DNA of 64,000 nt from Armigeres subalbatus (Eukaryota; Arthropoda; Insecta; Diptera; Culicidae). Below the pieces are notes generated by a model. It had not been told where the DNA came from. It did no database searches and saw nothing but the letters and a program-made list of their open reading frames with translations. Below, one piece after another: positions 20,861 to 31,830 of the stretch. A program made the position numbers and the translations under genes. Numbering within the stretch: position 1 is the stretch's first letter; every line of letters starts with the position of its first letter. The stretch covers positions 620,001 through 684,000 of the forward strand of contig NW_026942946.1 in assembly GCF_024139115.2 (NCBI RefSeq), in the 5' to 3' direction.

Positions 20861-22090
20861 GAAAGATGGCTTCCGAGCCTCTTAAAAGGAGGCTTCCGAG
20901 CTTCTTGAAAAAACGTTTCCGACCCTCTTGAAAAAAAATTCCAAGCCTCTTGAAAGGAGGCATCCTAGCGTCTTGATAAGAGGCTCCCGAGTCCCTTGGA
21001 AGGAGGCTTCCAAGCCTCTTGGAAGAAGGCTACTGAGCCTATTGAAAAGATGCATCCGAGCCCCTTGGAAGGAGGCCACCGAGCCCCTTGGAAGGAGGCC
21101 ACCGAGCCTCTTGAAAGGAGGCTTCCGAGCCTCTTGAAAGGAGGCTTCCGAGCCTCTTGAGAGGAGGCTTCCGAGCCTCTTGAAAGGAGGCTTCCGAGCC
21201 TCTTGAAAGGAGGCTTCCGAGCCTCTTGAAAGGAGGCTTCCAGGCCTCTTGAAAGGAGGGCTTTGAGCCTCTTGAAAGGAGGCTTCAGGCCTCTTGAAAG
21301 GAGGCTTCCAGGCCTCTTGAAGGAGGCTTCTGAGCCTCTTGAAAGGAGGCTTCTGAGCCTCTTGAAAGGAGGCTTCTGAGCCTCTTGAAAGGAGGCTTCT
21401 GAGCCTCTTGAAAGGAGGCTTGAGCCTCTTGAAAGGAGGCTCTGAGCTCTTGAAAGGAGGCTGAGCCTCTTGAAAGGAGGCTTCTGAGCCTCTTGAAAGG
21501 AGGCTTCCTGAGCTCTTGAAAGGAGGCTTTGAGCCTCTTGAAAGGAGGCTTCCAGGCCTCTTGAAGGAGGCTGAGCCTCTTGAAAGGAGGCTTCGAGGCC
21601 TCTTGAAGGAGGCTTGAGCCTCTTGAAGGAGGCTTCCGAGCCTCTTGAAAGGAGGCTTGAGCCTCTTGAAGGAGGCTTCTGGCCTCTTGAAGGAGGCTGG
21701 GCCTCTTGAAGGAGGCTTCCAGGCCTCTTGAAAGGAGGCTTCGAGCCTCTTGAAAGGAGGCTTGAGCCTCTTGAAAGGAGGCTTGAGCCTCTTGAAAGGA
21801 GGCTTCCGGGCCTCTTGAAAGGAGGCTTCCGGGCCTCTTGAGGAGGCTGAGCCTCTTGAAGGAGGCTTCCGGGCCTCTTGAAAGGAGGCTTCTGGCCCTC
21901 TTGAAAGGAGGCTTCGAGCCTCTTGAAAGGAGGCTACCGAGCCTCTTGAAAGGAGGCTTCCGAGCCTCTTGAAAGGAGGCTTCCGAGCCTCTTGAAAGGA
22001 GGCTTCCGAGCCTCTTGAAAGGAGGCTTCCGAGCCTCTTGAAAGGAGGCTTCCGAGCCTCTTGAAAGGAGGGTTCCGAGCGTCTTGAAAT
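20860..22090. repeat. 23-bp hairpin minisatellite, array 2
   Basis: Same unit as array 1 (AGGAGGCTTCCGAGCCTCTTGAA), again over 50 copies. The left edge has diverged units (GGAGGCATCCTAGCGTCTTGA), the centre carries many shortened units (GGAGGCTGAGCCTCTTGAA) and the right edge is homogeneous. It joins directly onto the 5' end of the truncated RT fragment. The 417-residue and 307-residue minus-strand frames (SEASFQEARKPPFKRLGS repeated) are satellite translation. Confidence 0.9.
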
Positions 22091-22209
22091 GTAATATGCT
22101 TTTAATCTTTCGGAAACAGCCTTCATGCTTCTCAAATGGAGGTTTCCAAGTTTTGGAAAAGAGAATGATTATCAAAACTGTATTAAAAAGTTTTATATTG
22201 TAATACATT

Positions 22210-22322
22210 CGCTTTTGCGCATTTTTGTCCTATGTGCCTCCTGGGGCCAGCGAATATACGCCCAATTGTACATGTACCCTCAAGGTTGAGGTACCCTCAA
22301 GTCTCAAGGTTGAGAACCGCTG
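22210..22322 (-). mobile_element. hAT-type terminal sequence
   Basis: Read on the minus strand it starts CAGCGGTTCTCAACCTTGAG, the kind of end seen on hAT elements and their MITEs. Internal repeats CCTCAAG(T)...GGTACC follow. Only one end is visible, ending at 22322, one base before the palindromic element at 22324. Confidence 0.4.
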
Positions 22323-22323
22323 G

Positions 22324-22505
22324 TGTATGGGATTTTCATCGATTATTTTTCGGCGAGTAAAGACAACACATAGATTTGCCAGACTGTCCGGACATTTCGG
22401 TCGATTCACTGTCCTTCGACCATCTTCTGCGGACAAATCTTCCGGTCTGCTAAATCTATGTGCTGACTTTACTCGCTCGTAAACAATCGATGAAAATCCC
22501 ATACA
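22324..22505. mobile_element. 182-bp palindromic MITE
   Basis: The arms of about 65 bases are near-complements: TGTATGGGATTTTCATCGAT at the left and ATCGATGAAAATCCCATACA at the right. Further in, GCGAGTAAAG.CA.CACATAGATTT.CCAGAC recurs inverted. The two small frames on opposite strands give matching peptides (GFSSI...RVK..HRF), confirming the symmetry. A G/C-rich loop (CATCTTCTGCGGACAAATC) sits at the centre. Confidence 0.7.
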
Positions 22506-23104
22506 TTTTTATGTTATTATAAATACCGGCATCGCCAGAACTTTCACTACGTGAAATTATAGCTTTTCAGCTTTCTTTTCGTAACAATTAAAAAAAATCT
22601 ACCGAGTCCCGAACAACTTTTTTCTCTCTCTGAAATAAAGCTTTTTAGTGGGAAACTATTGATTATTTATCGCGTCTCTTTAAAATGATATTGCTGGATT
22701 TTTTTTCATTCCAATCATCATATAGAAATTAAGGAGGAATTGAATATTTGCAAGTTATAGTCCAAATTACTTGTTTGTTGAAGCTCAAGCGTCAAATTAC
22801 ATAACGAAGCCGAACTCGTTATATTTATGTCATCCCCTGTAAACAGCTAAGAAAGGCTTGTGTGGGGATTATGCTCTGCATTGCCATCTTATGAACTATA
22901 TTAGGAGAAAACTACTACAACGGCTCCACTATGGGACTTCCCCATACAAACAGGCGGCCAAAAATATTTTCTTCCTTTATCCGAGCTCACAATATGTTTT
23001 CGATGTTGTCATAACAGGGCGATGTTGTTAAGCAACAATCTCAGTCATTTCGCGACTAACTTTTGAATATCTCCTAATATAATGACTATTTAAAAAAATA
23101 GATA
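22506..23104. other. unassigned DNA
   Basis: No coding or RNA signal. I see nothing I can name. Confidence 0.4.
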
Positions 23105-23812
23105 GGGGAAATGGCAGGTGTTGTTCTATTATTATCAGCGGGTTTTCTATAACTAATTATGCTCAAATTCGGCCTAAACATTCTTTGCATATCAACAAAG
23201 AATTCATTTCATTTATTTAGTTAACATCTAAACAGATAACACTGAATCAACAATTTGACGCCACAATGCACGGTTCGAGGCCGCATCTCTCCATCCTCGG
23301 ATACGCCCCACGCTCGCCAAGCCGTTTTGCACCTGGTCTGCCCATCTCGCTCGCTGCGCTCCACGCCGTCTCATACCTGCCGGATCGGAAGCGAACACCA
23401 TCTCTGCAGGGTTGCTGTCCGGCATTCTTGCAACATGTCCTGCCCATCGTACCCTTCCGGCTTTAGCTACCTTCTGGATACTGGGTTCGCCGTAGAGTTG
23501 GGCGAGTTCATGGTTCATTCTTCACCGCCACACACTGTCTTCTTGCACACCGCCAAAAATGGTCCTAAGCACTCGTCTCTCGAATACTCCGAGTGCTTGC
23601 AAGTTCTGCACGAGCATTGTCCATGTTTCATGTCCGTAGAGGACAACCGGTCTTATAAGCGTCTTGTACATGACACATTTAGTGCGGTGGCGAATCTTTT
23701 TCGACCGCAGTTTCGACAACAAAGAATATTGTGGCCAAATTTCATAAAATTTTGTCAACGAAAACCCTCCTGACAATAATAGAATAAAACTTGCCTAAGC
23801 CGTCGTTTTCCC
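23105..23812. mobile_element. GGCAGGTTTTGTTCTATTAT MITE, split by an RTE insertion
   Basis: The left part (23105-23203) has GGCAGGTGTTGTTCTATTAT and the right part (23717-23812) has AATAATAGAATAAAACTTGC. These are inverted ends of a MITE whose uninterrupted relative is at 28948-29138. The interruption is the retrotransposon tail at 23204-23716, flanked by CAACAAAGAAT. Confidence 0.75.
23204..23716 (-). pseudogene. 5'-truncated RTE-like element (C-terminus and 3' end)
   Basis: The minus strand encodes RHRTKCVMYKTLIRPVVLYG, ETWTMLVQNLQALGVFERRV, then RVRWAGHVARMPDSNPAEMV and ARWADQVQNGLASVGRIRGW. It is nearly identical to the tail of the 3.4-kb element at 56680-60109. It ends with GTTATCTGTTTAG and an AAATGAA-type tail. 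An 11-base target duplication (23193-23203 and 23717-23727) marks both ends, so this is a complete insertion event truncated at its 5' end, as is common for LINEs. Confidence 0.85.
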
Positions 23813-24742
23813 TATATATATATTTCCAATCGACATTGAATTTTGATTCACAAAATATCAAGAACAAATAGAGAAGATCGTTTATCAAAGTAAAATTTTA
23901 AAATATGTATTGCTATGATGTACACTAAGGAAAAAAAACAAGTTTTGGGGCAAACGCGTTTTTATTTCAAATTGCGTTTTCCTCAAAATGGCGACACATC
24001 CCAAATAAGACCCTCAACTTAATATAACTGTAACTCGTTGGGACCTGAAATTTAGGAGTTTTCTCTGGCGTAACTAATAGGGAGCTAGGGAGCTAACTTT
24101 TTTCACTTTTTCCTATATTTACAATCATAACGCAAACAGTTTGTTATTTTCGCTCGATCCAACTAATGTATATTGATCGCAAGGTGGCCTACCAGATATC
24201 CATAGAAGACCTAAACATTTCAAATGATATTCATCGACGCTCAACCATGACAGAAAAAATCTAGAAATCTCGTAGGATTCCCAAAAACCTTGATGGGTTC
24301 AGAAAAGCATGGTGTTGGCTCGTCGCGAATGGAATGAAAGCTCGACACTGATCTTTGAAGGCTTTATTGATTTGCTTCGTATCTAGAATACCTTATATAC
24401 TAAATACCGGATAATTTAAGTTAGTTGAACACTTTTCTTCGGCTACAATTCAGTGGCCCGACAATTCCTACGAGCTTCCAAACGGTGATCTGACTACGAA
24501 AAACTAACCTTACTTTCGTGCTAGAATAAATTTCAGGATGATTTCTAAAAATTTAATTCTTCGCCCTAATCTACAACTTACCCGTCGATTATTTTTCAAT
24601 TTAGTTAACAAACTTATCAACAAATTGTCAAATTTACAGTCTGAAAAAAATTGCACAAGTTGTCACCTAACTTCAAGAGCTTACTGAGTCCTTTGGTTAT
24701 TTTGCTGCGGCGATAATAATTTGGATAAAGTGATCTCTATTA
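23813..24742. other. unassigned AT-rich DNA with a dispersed repeat
   Basis: Position 24125-24280 resembles 2440-2590 (TTTTCGCTCGATCCAACTA and TATATTGATCGCAAGGTGGC). The rest holds nothing I recognise. Confidence 0.35.
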
Positions 24743-24904
24743 CAACCGTCTAAGGCGAGTTTAGTACTCTCCATTTAATTCCACTAATTATTTTGCTATC
24801 TTTGCAGATTCGTATTTCGACCACAACTGTGTGGTCGTCTTCAGTGTCTCGTACTTGACGTCGAGTCATTAAAGGGAGAGTACTGAACTCGTCTTAGACG
24901 GTTG
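24743..24904. mobile_element. palindromic 'TATTTCGACC' repeat, copy 2 (complete)
   Basis: Ends are 30-base inverted repeats with few mismatches: CAACCGTCTAAGGCGAGTTT at the left, and CAACCGTCTAAGACGAGTTC when the right end is read inverted. The interior carries a perfect hairpin, CGACCACA-ACTG-TGTGGTCG (about 24815-24834), then TTCAGTGTCTCGTACTTGAC. This is the best-preserved of three copies. Confidence 0.7.
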
Positions 24905-24984
24905 AATACATTCCACTTAAAAAAGCTTAACATATTTTTTCCTCTATTACAAGAAAATTTAAAAATATGTAAGTTCCGGTTAAT

Positions 24985-25200
24985 GATGGTATTTTCTACA
25001 TACGCATCAAAAACTTTCTTAGAGCTCCTAATTCTTTGTGGTTAATTTATTTAACAAATGTTTTTATTTGGCATACTTTCGAGATAAATGGAAAAAAGCC
25101 AAAGTTTTTCCAATTTTGAAGCCGGACAAAAATCCAGCAGAGGCTTCTAGTTATCGCGAAATCGGTTTGCTTTCTTCAATAATGGAACTCTTAGAAGATG
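24985..25200 (+). pseudogene. Jockey-clade reverse transcriptase fragment
   Basis: The frame reads LVNLFNKCFYLAYFRDKWKK, then AKVFPILKPDKNPAEASSYR and IGLLSSIMELLED. This is the highly conserved early RT segment of Jockey-type LINEs ('F.....P..WK.A.V.PI.KP.K.P...SYRPISLL'). The conserved P of YRPI is changed to E. Upstream, to about 24985, the frame is shifted. No catalytic block is present, so it is a short relic. Confidence 0.7.
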
Positions 25201-27999
25201 ACTTGAGGAAAATTATGTTTCACCGTTCTGACCACGTTTTAGCAATTATTATGTGTAGTGAAATTATAACTCGCAAATTATCACGTTGCAGTTAAAAACA
25301 AAATATCTAAATTATGATTGATTTCCCCGCTATCAATAAGATGAAAAGCTTCGATCGCCCTGGAAATAGAAGCTGATAAGACTCCGCTCCCACGATGCTT
25401 TTAAAATTATTTGCTCATTAAAAATTCATTTTCCATTCCATATGCTTCTATGCGAATACGGTTCCATCGGAAAACCTTTGATTACCGCATTTTCCGAAGC
25501 CAAAGCCGAAGCTATAGCTCGCGAAAGTACGTGCTCTTGCTTACGCCTGAAAACTTACAATCATGATAATGCTTTCCAGGACCTTGTTCTGGAACCAGCC
25601 ACATTACCACCATAGAGCAGTATCCAACGTTCCTTCCATAAACATCGCCGTTGGCTTGGGTTCCGGCGATGTTGTACCTAAGCAGTCGCCATGGGAAAAA
25701 GAGATGAGCCGAACAGAAATTGATTTTATATTTGCTTAATAAATATAAATACGGTGGTGTCTCGAACCTGCCGGGTCGCACCTGTATCTGGTCGGTCGCT
25801 AGCACGGAAGATAGTCGGGAAAATACGATGCGACGTGCTTTCCATTACAGTGGTGATAGCTGACCCGGAAAAGTTGTTCTCACTCTTGGGATAGATATGG
25901 TGGCCTCGATTTGGATCTCCTGTTGGTAGACGACATGAAGAATTGAATGCGATGGATATCATGGAAATTGTGCAGATCGGTGTTAATATAATTGACTTCG
26001 TGCTCATTGGAAAGTTTTCCATCTTCAAAATTCTAAGTAATCATGCAAAAAATATTTTTTTTTCTCTTTCATTAACTATGTCTTGTTGCTGCAACTTACA
26101 CAGCATTTTGAATTTCATCACGATTGTTTGGGTAGATAAAAACTGACGTCGTGGGTTCGAATTGGATCGGAAAGTGGTTAACTTCAATTCACTACATTTT
26201 TCGAATTAAATTGTTCTCATTCTGTGCAAAAGCACGTCGAGTTTTCAAACATTGTTATTAATGTCCATGTCGAGTGGATGAATGAACTGGATAATTCAGA
26301 TATTTAAACTTATGATTTTTGTATGATTAATTTATTTATTCACTCAGACCAACGCCGTAGTGGCCGTTTTAGTACATAAAAGTGGTCTACATTCAGCTCA
26401 GTCCATGGCTGCAGGTCGTCATCCACGCAATCTACGGAGGATGTCCTCAAGACATCTTCTATCTTTTTATTTTTTATGATAGGTACCTTGATAGGTACCA
26501 TTATTAAAAATATATTGTGTCAATTGATATGTATTTTACCTTCTTCTTGGAAACTTTGTTATTATAAGAAATTTCTGAGTGTCTATAGCACGACCTATTT
26601 ATATCTGTTGTAAGATACTTCCAATAATTGATATAAAGAAACGAATAAATTATCCGACACAGTTTTACCAACTCAATTAGGCTTGGTGGTTTTAGTTTTT
26701 AACAAGAAAAACCAAATCACCCCGCACTCGAAATGCTGACCAAATGTTTATTTTCGTTTTACCAACTACCCGGCACGGATCGTTCTATCTTCGTGGCATC
26801 CACTGCCTCTGGGCTGACCTGCCTGAGTGAGTCATTTTTTACCCGTTCCGGCGAAGTTGTAACTACGGACAATTTGGAAGCAGTCAGCGCCAAGCAGCAG
26901 GGACTGATTTGCTGCTGGTTGTGGATGCTGATTTGTTCTGCCAAGTCATGAATATTAATTCCGTGTGTACGCAAATTAGCATGCACACTAAGTGGAGGAC
27001 GAGAAAGAAATGGACGAGGAGTTCCCGTGGACGTGCTGCTCGAACGGAGCCAGTTGAGCTTTGGTACAGAAGGACTTGATAATTGCAGATTTGGTCAAAC
27101 GTCGTCGGTTGGTGGTCCTCAAGTGGTTGACTTTAATTGTAGTTGCACTGTATGATTAATTTGCCTTGAGGACTGATTGATGGCAAAGTAGAATGGCAGA
27201 AGTAATCAAACTTTAAAGAAATAAAAGTGTTCAAATTGAGCCATACGATCTTAAAATCCATCACCACGACCGATGGGAAAATAAAAGCCAGACAACAACG
27301 TGTGGCATTGCATTGATAACTACTATCAGCTTAATGAAATCTGTAATGCAAATCATCGTGTCTATGAGCCGAGTATAAATATTGAATCTGTATAGCTATA
27401 GGTAAACACTTTTAGCACGATCATCTACCAACTTTGATGTTTGATATGCCGTCAACTGACGGCACATCAAAACTTTCGGAACCGCTTGTATTATAATTAT
27501 TTTGAACTAGATTTTCGTAATGCGACTGATCTATTCGTAATGTTAGGAAGAAATTATTTTGCTGAGATTTATTTCTATCAGTGAAGGATTTTCAATCGTT
27601 AGGAAATCATTGTTATTAATATTTAATTGTTATAAGAATTTTTAGATTTAGAATTGTTATGGTAATCTATTGTCAATCAATGAAGTAATCAACGTTGGAA
27701 GCATTACGTATCCTGCCAGGGCCCCCAGAATTTTCAAAATGATTACTATCAAAGATCCATCTGCAAATATTTGGAAAGTTTCCAAATTTCGTGTAGAACA
27801 TATTCCTGTTTTTTTAATCTCATCTCTCGCATTTCTATCTTTAAAAAATCAGAAGGGTTGTGTACAAGACACGACCGCTCGACGTAAACTACGTAAAACC
27901 TCTTAATGCAATGAGAATCGTAATATCATATGAACATTAGGTTGTATACATGACACAATAGCGAATTTCAACCAAAAATTATCTTAAACTGTTTTCAGA
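25201..27999. other. unassigned DNA
   Basis: About 2.8 kb with several 70-100 residue frames (25512-25805 minus, 25726-26028 minus, 26733-26986 on both strands, 27670-27906 plus) but no recognisable motif. The stretch at 26759-27060 has a more balanced base composition and could be old exon or element sequence. I cannot assign it. Confidence 0.35.
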
Positions 28000-28947
28000 A
28001 CAAACATTTTTCTCAATCACCACCGACGACCATACAGATGTTACTTGGACCGCTACCGGCGCAGCCATCGTCTCAATTGAAGTCAGTTCAAAAGACTGCT
28101 CTCGCGCGCGCGTTTACAGTTTTGCTTGAAATCATCGTGCGGTTGTCGTCAGAATCGGCAGCGTTCAATAGAATTTGTTTCAATTTTTAAATAGAACAGG
28201 TTTGTCAACAGAGAGTGAAAATTAGAGAGAAAATTTCACTTGCACAATTCTGCTGTCACCGACGACAGCCACTCAATTATTGACCGCTTATTGGCTACAG
28301 ACGTCATTTTGTGAATAATTTACTGCAACAACTACTCCGTCGACGGCCGCCAATGGCCGCAAGACACGACTATGCACAGGAAAAATGAAGCGGTGAGCTC
28401 AAAAGTGTGCGTGCGTTACAGCAATCTGATGTCCGTGTTGGGGGATGCATGACGGAGTTTGTTAGTTATGAATCTTTTTACCAGACGTAAAAAGAACTAA
28501 AGAATTTTCAAACTATTGAAATCGTTGATAATCAACAGTTTTAAAACAATTAACGAATTAATTGGGAAAGTTTCAGAATCTATTGATAATAAAAGTCTCG
28601 AAAATTTATCGAAAGATAAAGTCGCAATTAACTTTTTGAAATCTTACATGATTTCGTGACGGTCTCTTCAATTTGGAAATTTTCATTTGGCAACCCTGTA
28701 TCCGGAGTAAGGCTTCCCTCTCTTAGACGTAGTTTATGTCAAAATGCTGGCAAATTAATTCTTTTGTGTGTAAATGGTGATTCTGAAAAATCATAATCTT
28801 GAGAGAAAATTTCACTTGACAACAACTGACGCCATCCAAAACGAATACATATTTGCAGCACCTACGATGCGCGCCCGTAATTGTGCTGTGCTACAAAACC
28901 GAATAAGAATTTCACTGCCACCGAAGCCATGTCCCTCCGACGCGCGT

Positions 28948-29138
28948 GGGGAATAACGGCTTTGGCAGGTTTTGTTCTATTATTGTCAGGGGGTTTTTAT
29001 TGGCCAAATTTTTATGAAATTTGGCCACAATATTCTTTGGATATGCAAAGAATGTTTTTAGGCTAAATTTGAGCATAATTGGTTACAGAAAACCCCTGAC
29101 AATAATAGAACGAAACCTGCTGCCGTAAACCATTTCCC
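28948..29138. mobile_element. GGCAGGTTTTGTTCTATTAT MITE, intact copy
   Basis: About 190 bp. The left arm GGCAGGTTTTGTTCTATTAT-TGTCAGGGG is mirrored by CCCCTGACAATAATAGAA-C in the right arm. The centre carries AAATTTGGCCACAATATTCT followed by GATATGCAAAGAAT. No coding capacity. Related copies lie at 23105, 30760, 31707, 34347 and 35186. Confidence 0.7.
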
Positions 29139-30759
29139 TTACTTCAACAGATCATGGCTTCACTATCAATAGAAAGTAGCTCTAAGTCATCATAACTTTG
29201 AGGCGAGATGAATTTTATCAAATTAAAACTTAATTGAGCTTGGTGATGGCAGATTGTTTTTCCGTCGGTAGTAGAATCACGAGAGCCCGATTCAGAGAAA
29301 AGGCATAATTTATAGTAGATAGGTCATCCATGAAAAATACATTTTTGCAAGCTTCTTGCCGTTTGACGTGCGCATCGTGATTTGCTACATACACTCTAGC
29401 AGAAATATGATGATGATTCAACCTCATCCATGAGTTTCTAGGTGCTGAGTTGGGCTTGATTTGGAATCGTCCATAGAGTTTTCGTACCACAACAGACCAA
29501 ACCACAGAAGAGCGTTATCGCTGGAACCGCGCTGGTCCAGCCTCCGTGACATCCAGGATGAAAATGTCGCGCGCACACGAAACATGGGGATTTTTATACA
29601 CAGGAAAAACGGAAGCAGTGGACTGCAAAAGGCCTGCAACCTACTGCAATCTGATGTCCGTGTTGGGGATTTGCCTTATGAACGGAATTGAATTTATCAC
29701 CCGTTTTGGAAAGAAATAACATTTTCAATAGTTTAACGTTGATAATCAATAGTATCAATAGAATTGTGCAAATTGCTTGAGAGTTTCTGAATCGATTGAT
29801 ATGCAAAATGTCGAAAAATCCATCGAAAGATAAAGACGCCATTAGCGTTTGGAAATCTATCCTAATTCTCGCTTGACGGTCTCGAATTTGGAAATTTCGG
29901 TTTTACACCCTGTATCTGAGTCTTCCCTTATACGTAGGATTTACGTCAAAAAAAAAATGCTGGCAAATTAATTCTTTTGTGTAAAATGGTGATTCTGAAA
30001 AATCATTATATCTTGATAGAAAATTTCACTTGGGAACAACTGACGCCATCGCATATGAATACACATATTTGCAGCACTTCCAAGACGCGCGCCCGTAATT
30101 GTGCTGCTGAAATAACAAAACCGAATAAGCAATTTACCGCTACTGAAGCCATCTCCCTCCGATGCGCGCTCGCGGATTCTGCTGAAGACGGCAGGCAACT
30201 TTATGGCGTCGCCATGGCGGTTGTAATTTTCACTTTGAATAAAATTCGCCCCACCTCAATTTTCCTTTTGTGTAGAATGAAATCCCTGAAGAAGCAACCG
30301 ATTGCTCGACGACTATCATTACGATCCACGACACGAGCTGGAATTCGCGCTCAAGCTGGAATTCAACTCTGGGAGTTACGCTTAGACTGCTATCCACGAC
30401 ATTTCAAATGAAATGCCACGCGCGCGCGGGAGAGCAGCTTATTTTATAATCAATAAAGATGGCTCATGGCTAACCTGCCTCTTTGCTGTCCGGGTATGAC
30501 TGCACATATTGTGTAACCGTCACACACTCACCAAAAAGGCGTGGCTACAGGTTCAACTTTATTGATTACAAGAAAGAAGCTCTTCCGCGCGCGCGAAGCA
30601 ATTCGTTCGAGATATCGCGGAGAGCAGACCCGTGATACCACCTTCGGCATCGGCGAAGCTCCTACCCGAAAATTTTATTCCCGGCGATGCGGTGGGTCGC
30701 GCGGTCGTCGTCATTAAGCACATTAGCAGCGCTCACATTAAATTTTCTTGTATGAAGTA

Positions 30760-31074
30760 GGAGGAATGACGGCTTTGGAAAGTTTTTTTTGATTTATTGT
30801 TTGGGGAAGTATTTTGTTGACCAAATTTTATGAAATCTTGCCACAATATTCTTTGATATGCAAAAATGGTTAGGCTAATAATTGAGTTGGAAAATATATT
30901 AAGCTCGTTTAGTGGAATGGGACGAATTAAGCTGTCCATTTAATTTCCACCACTTAACTGGTGGAATTAAATCGGCGACAGTACTTAATTCGTCTCAGAC
31001 GGCACAATTAATACTGAACATAACCCCGACAATAATTACTGAAAGAACAAAACCTGCTAAAGCCGTTATTTCCC
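30760..31074. mobile_element. same MITE with the 'TATTTCGACC'-family element nested inside
   Basis: The MITE ends are recognisable (ACGGCTTTGGAAAG at the left, AACCTGCTAAAGCCGT at the right). The middle (about 30880-31015) is foreign: it has CCATTTAATTTCCACCACTT, GGTGGAATTAAAT and ACTTAATTCGTCTCAGACGG, matching the palindromic family at 24743. So one MITE is inserted into another. Confidence 0.55.
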
Positions 31075-31706
31075 TACTAACGATCATTACCATCAATGAA
31101 AGTAGCTCTTGAGTCACAACTTGAGACGAGATGAACTTTGATCAAAGTAAAACTTAATTGCTTGGTGATAGCAGATTGTTTTCCGTCGGTAGTAGAATCA
31201 CGAGAGCACGATTCAGAGACAGATTTATAATTTTGGCAGATAGTCATCCATGCGAAAACATTTTGCAGCTTCTCCGTTTGACGCGCGCTCGTGATTCTAC
31301 ATACATACAGAAAAACATATTGATGATTCAACTCATCCATGAGTTTTAGGGTGCTGAAATGCCACGCGCGCAAGGTGGAGCAGTTTTCTTATAATCAATA
31401 AAGATGGGTTTCATTTAGTCCCCTCTTTGTTGTCCGGTATGACTGCAAATATTGTGTAACCGTCACACACTCACCAAAGGGTGGTTGCTACAGGTTCAAC
31501 TTTGGCTGATTACAAGAAAGCAGTTCTTCCGCGCGCGAGCCATTTCGCTTGTTCAAGATGTCGTGGAGAGCAGACCGTGGTACCACAATTTTCTCTGCAT
31601 CGGCGAAGCTCCTACCGGAAATTTTATTTCCAAGTGATGGTGTGGGTCGCGCTGTCGTCGTCATTAATATTATGCGCTCACATTAAATTTTCTTCTATGA
31701 AGTAGG

Positions 31707-31830
31707 GGGAATGACGGCTTTGGCAGGTTTTGTTCTATTAATATTGCTTTTGTTGACTAAATTTTATGAAATTTGGCCACAATATTCTTTGATATGCTAT
31801 GATATGATATGATATTTGACATGAAGTACT
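31707..31830. mobile_element. partial copy of the GGCAGGTTTTGTTCTATTA MITE
   Basis: The left arm and the centre (AAATTTGGCCACAATATTCT) are present. The right arm is replaced by a short ATGAT/GATAT repeat. A similar partial copy sits at about 35186-35315 at the equivalent place in the next repeat unit. Confidence 0.55.
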
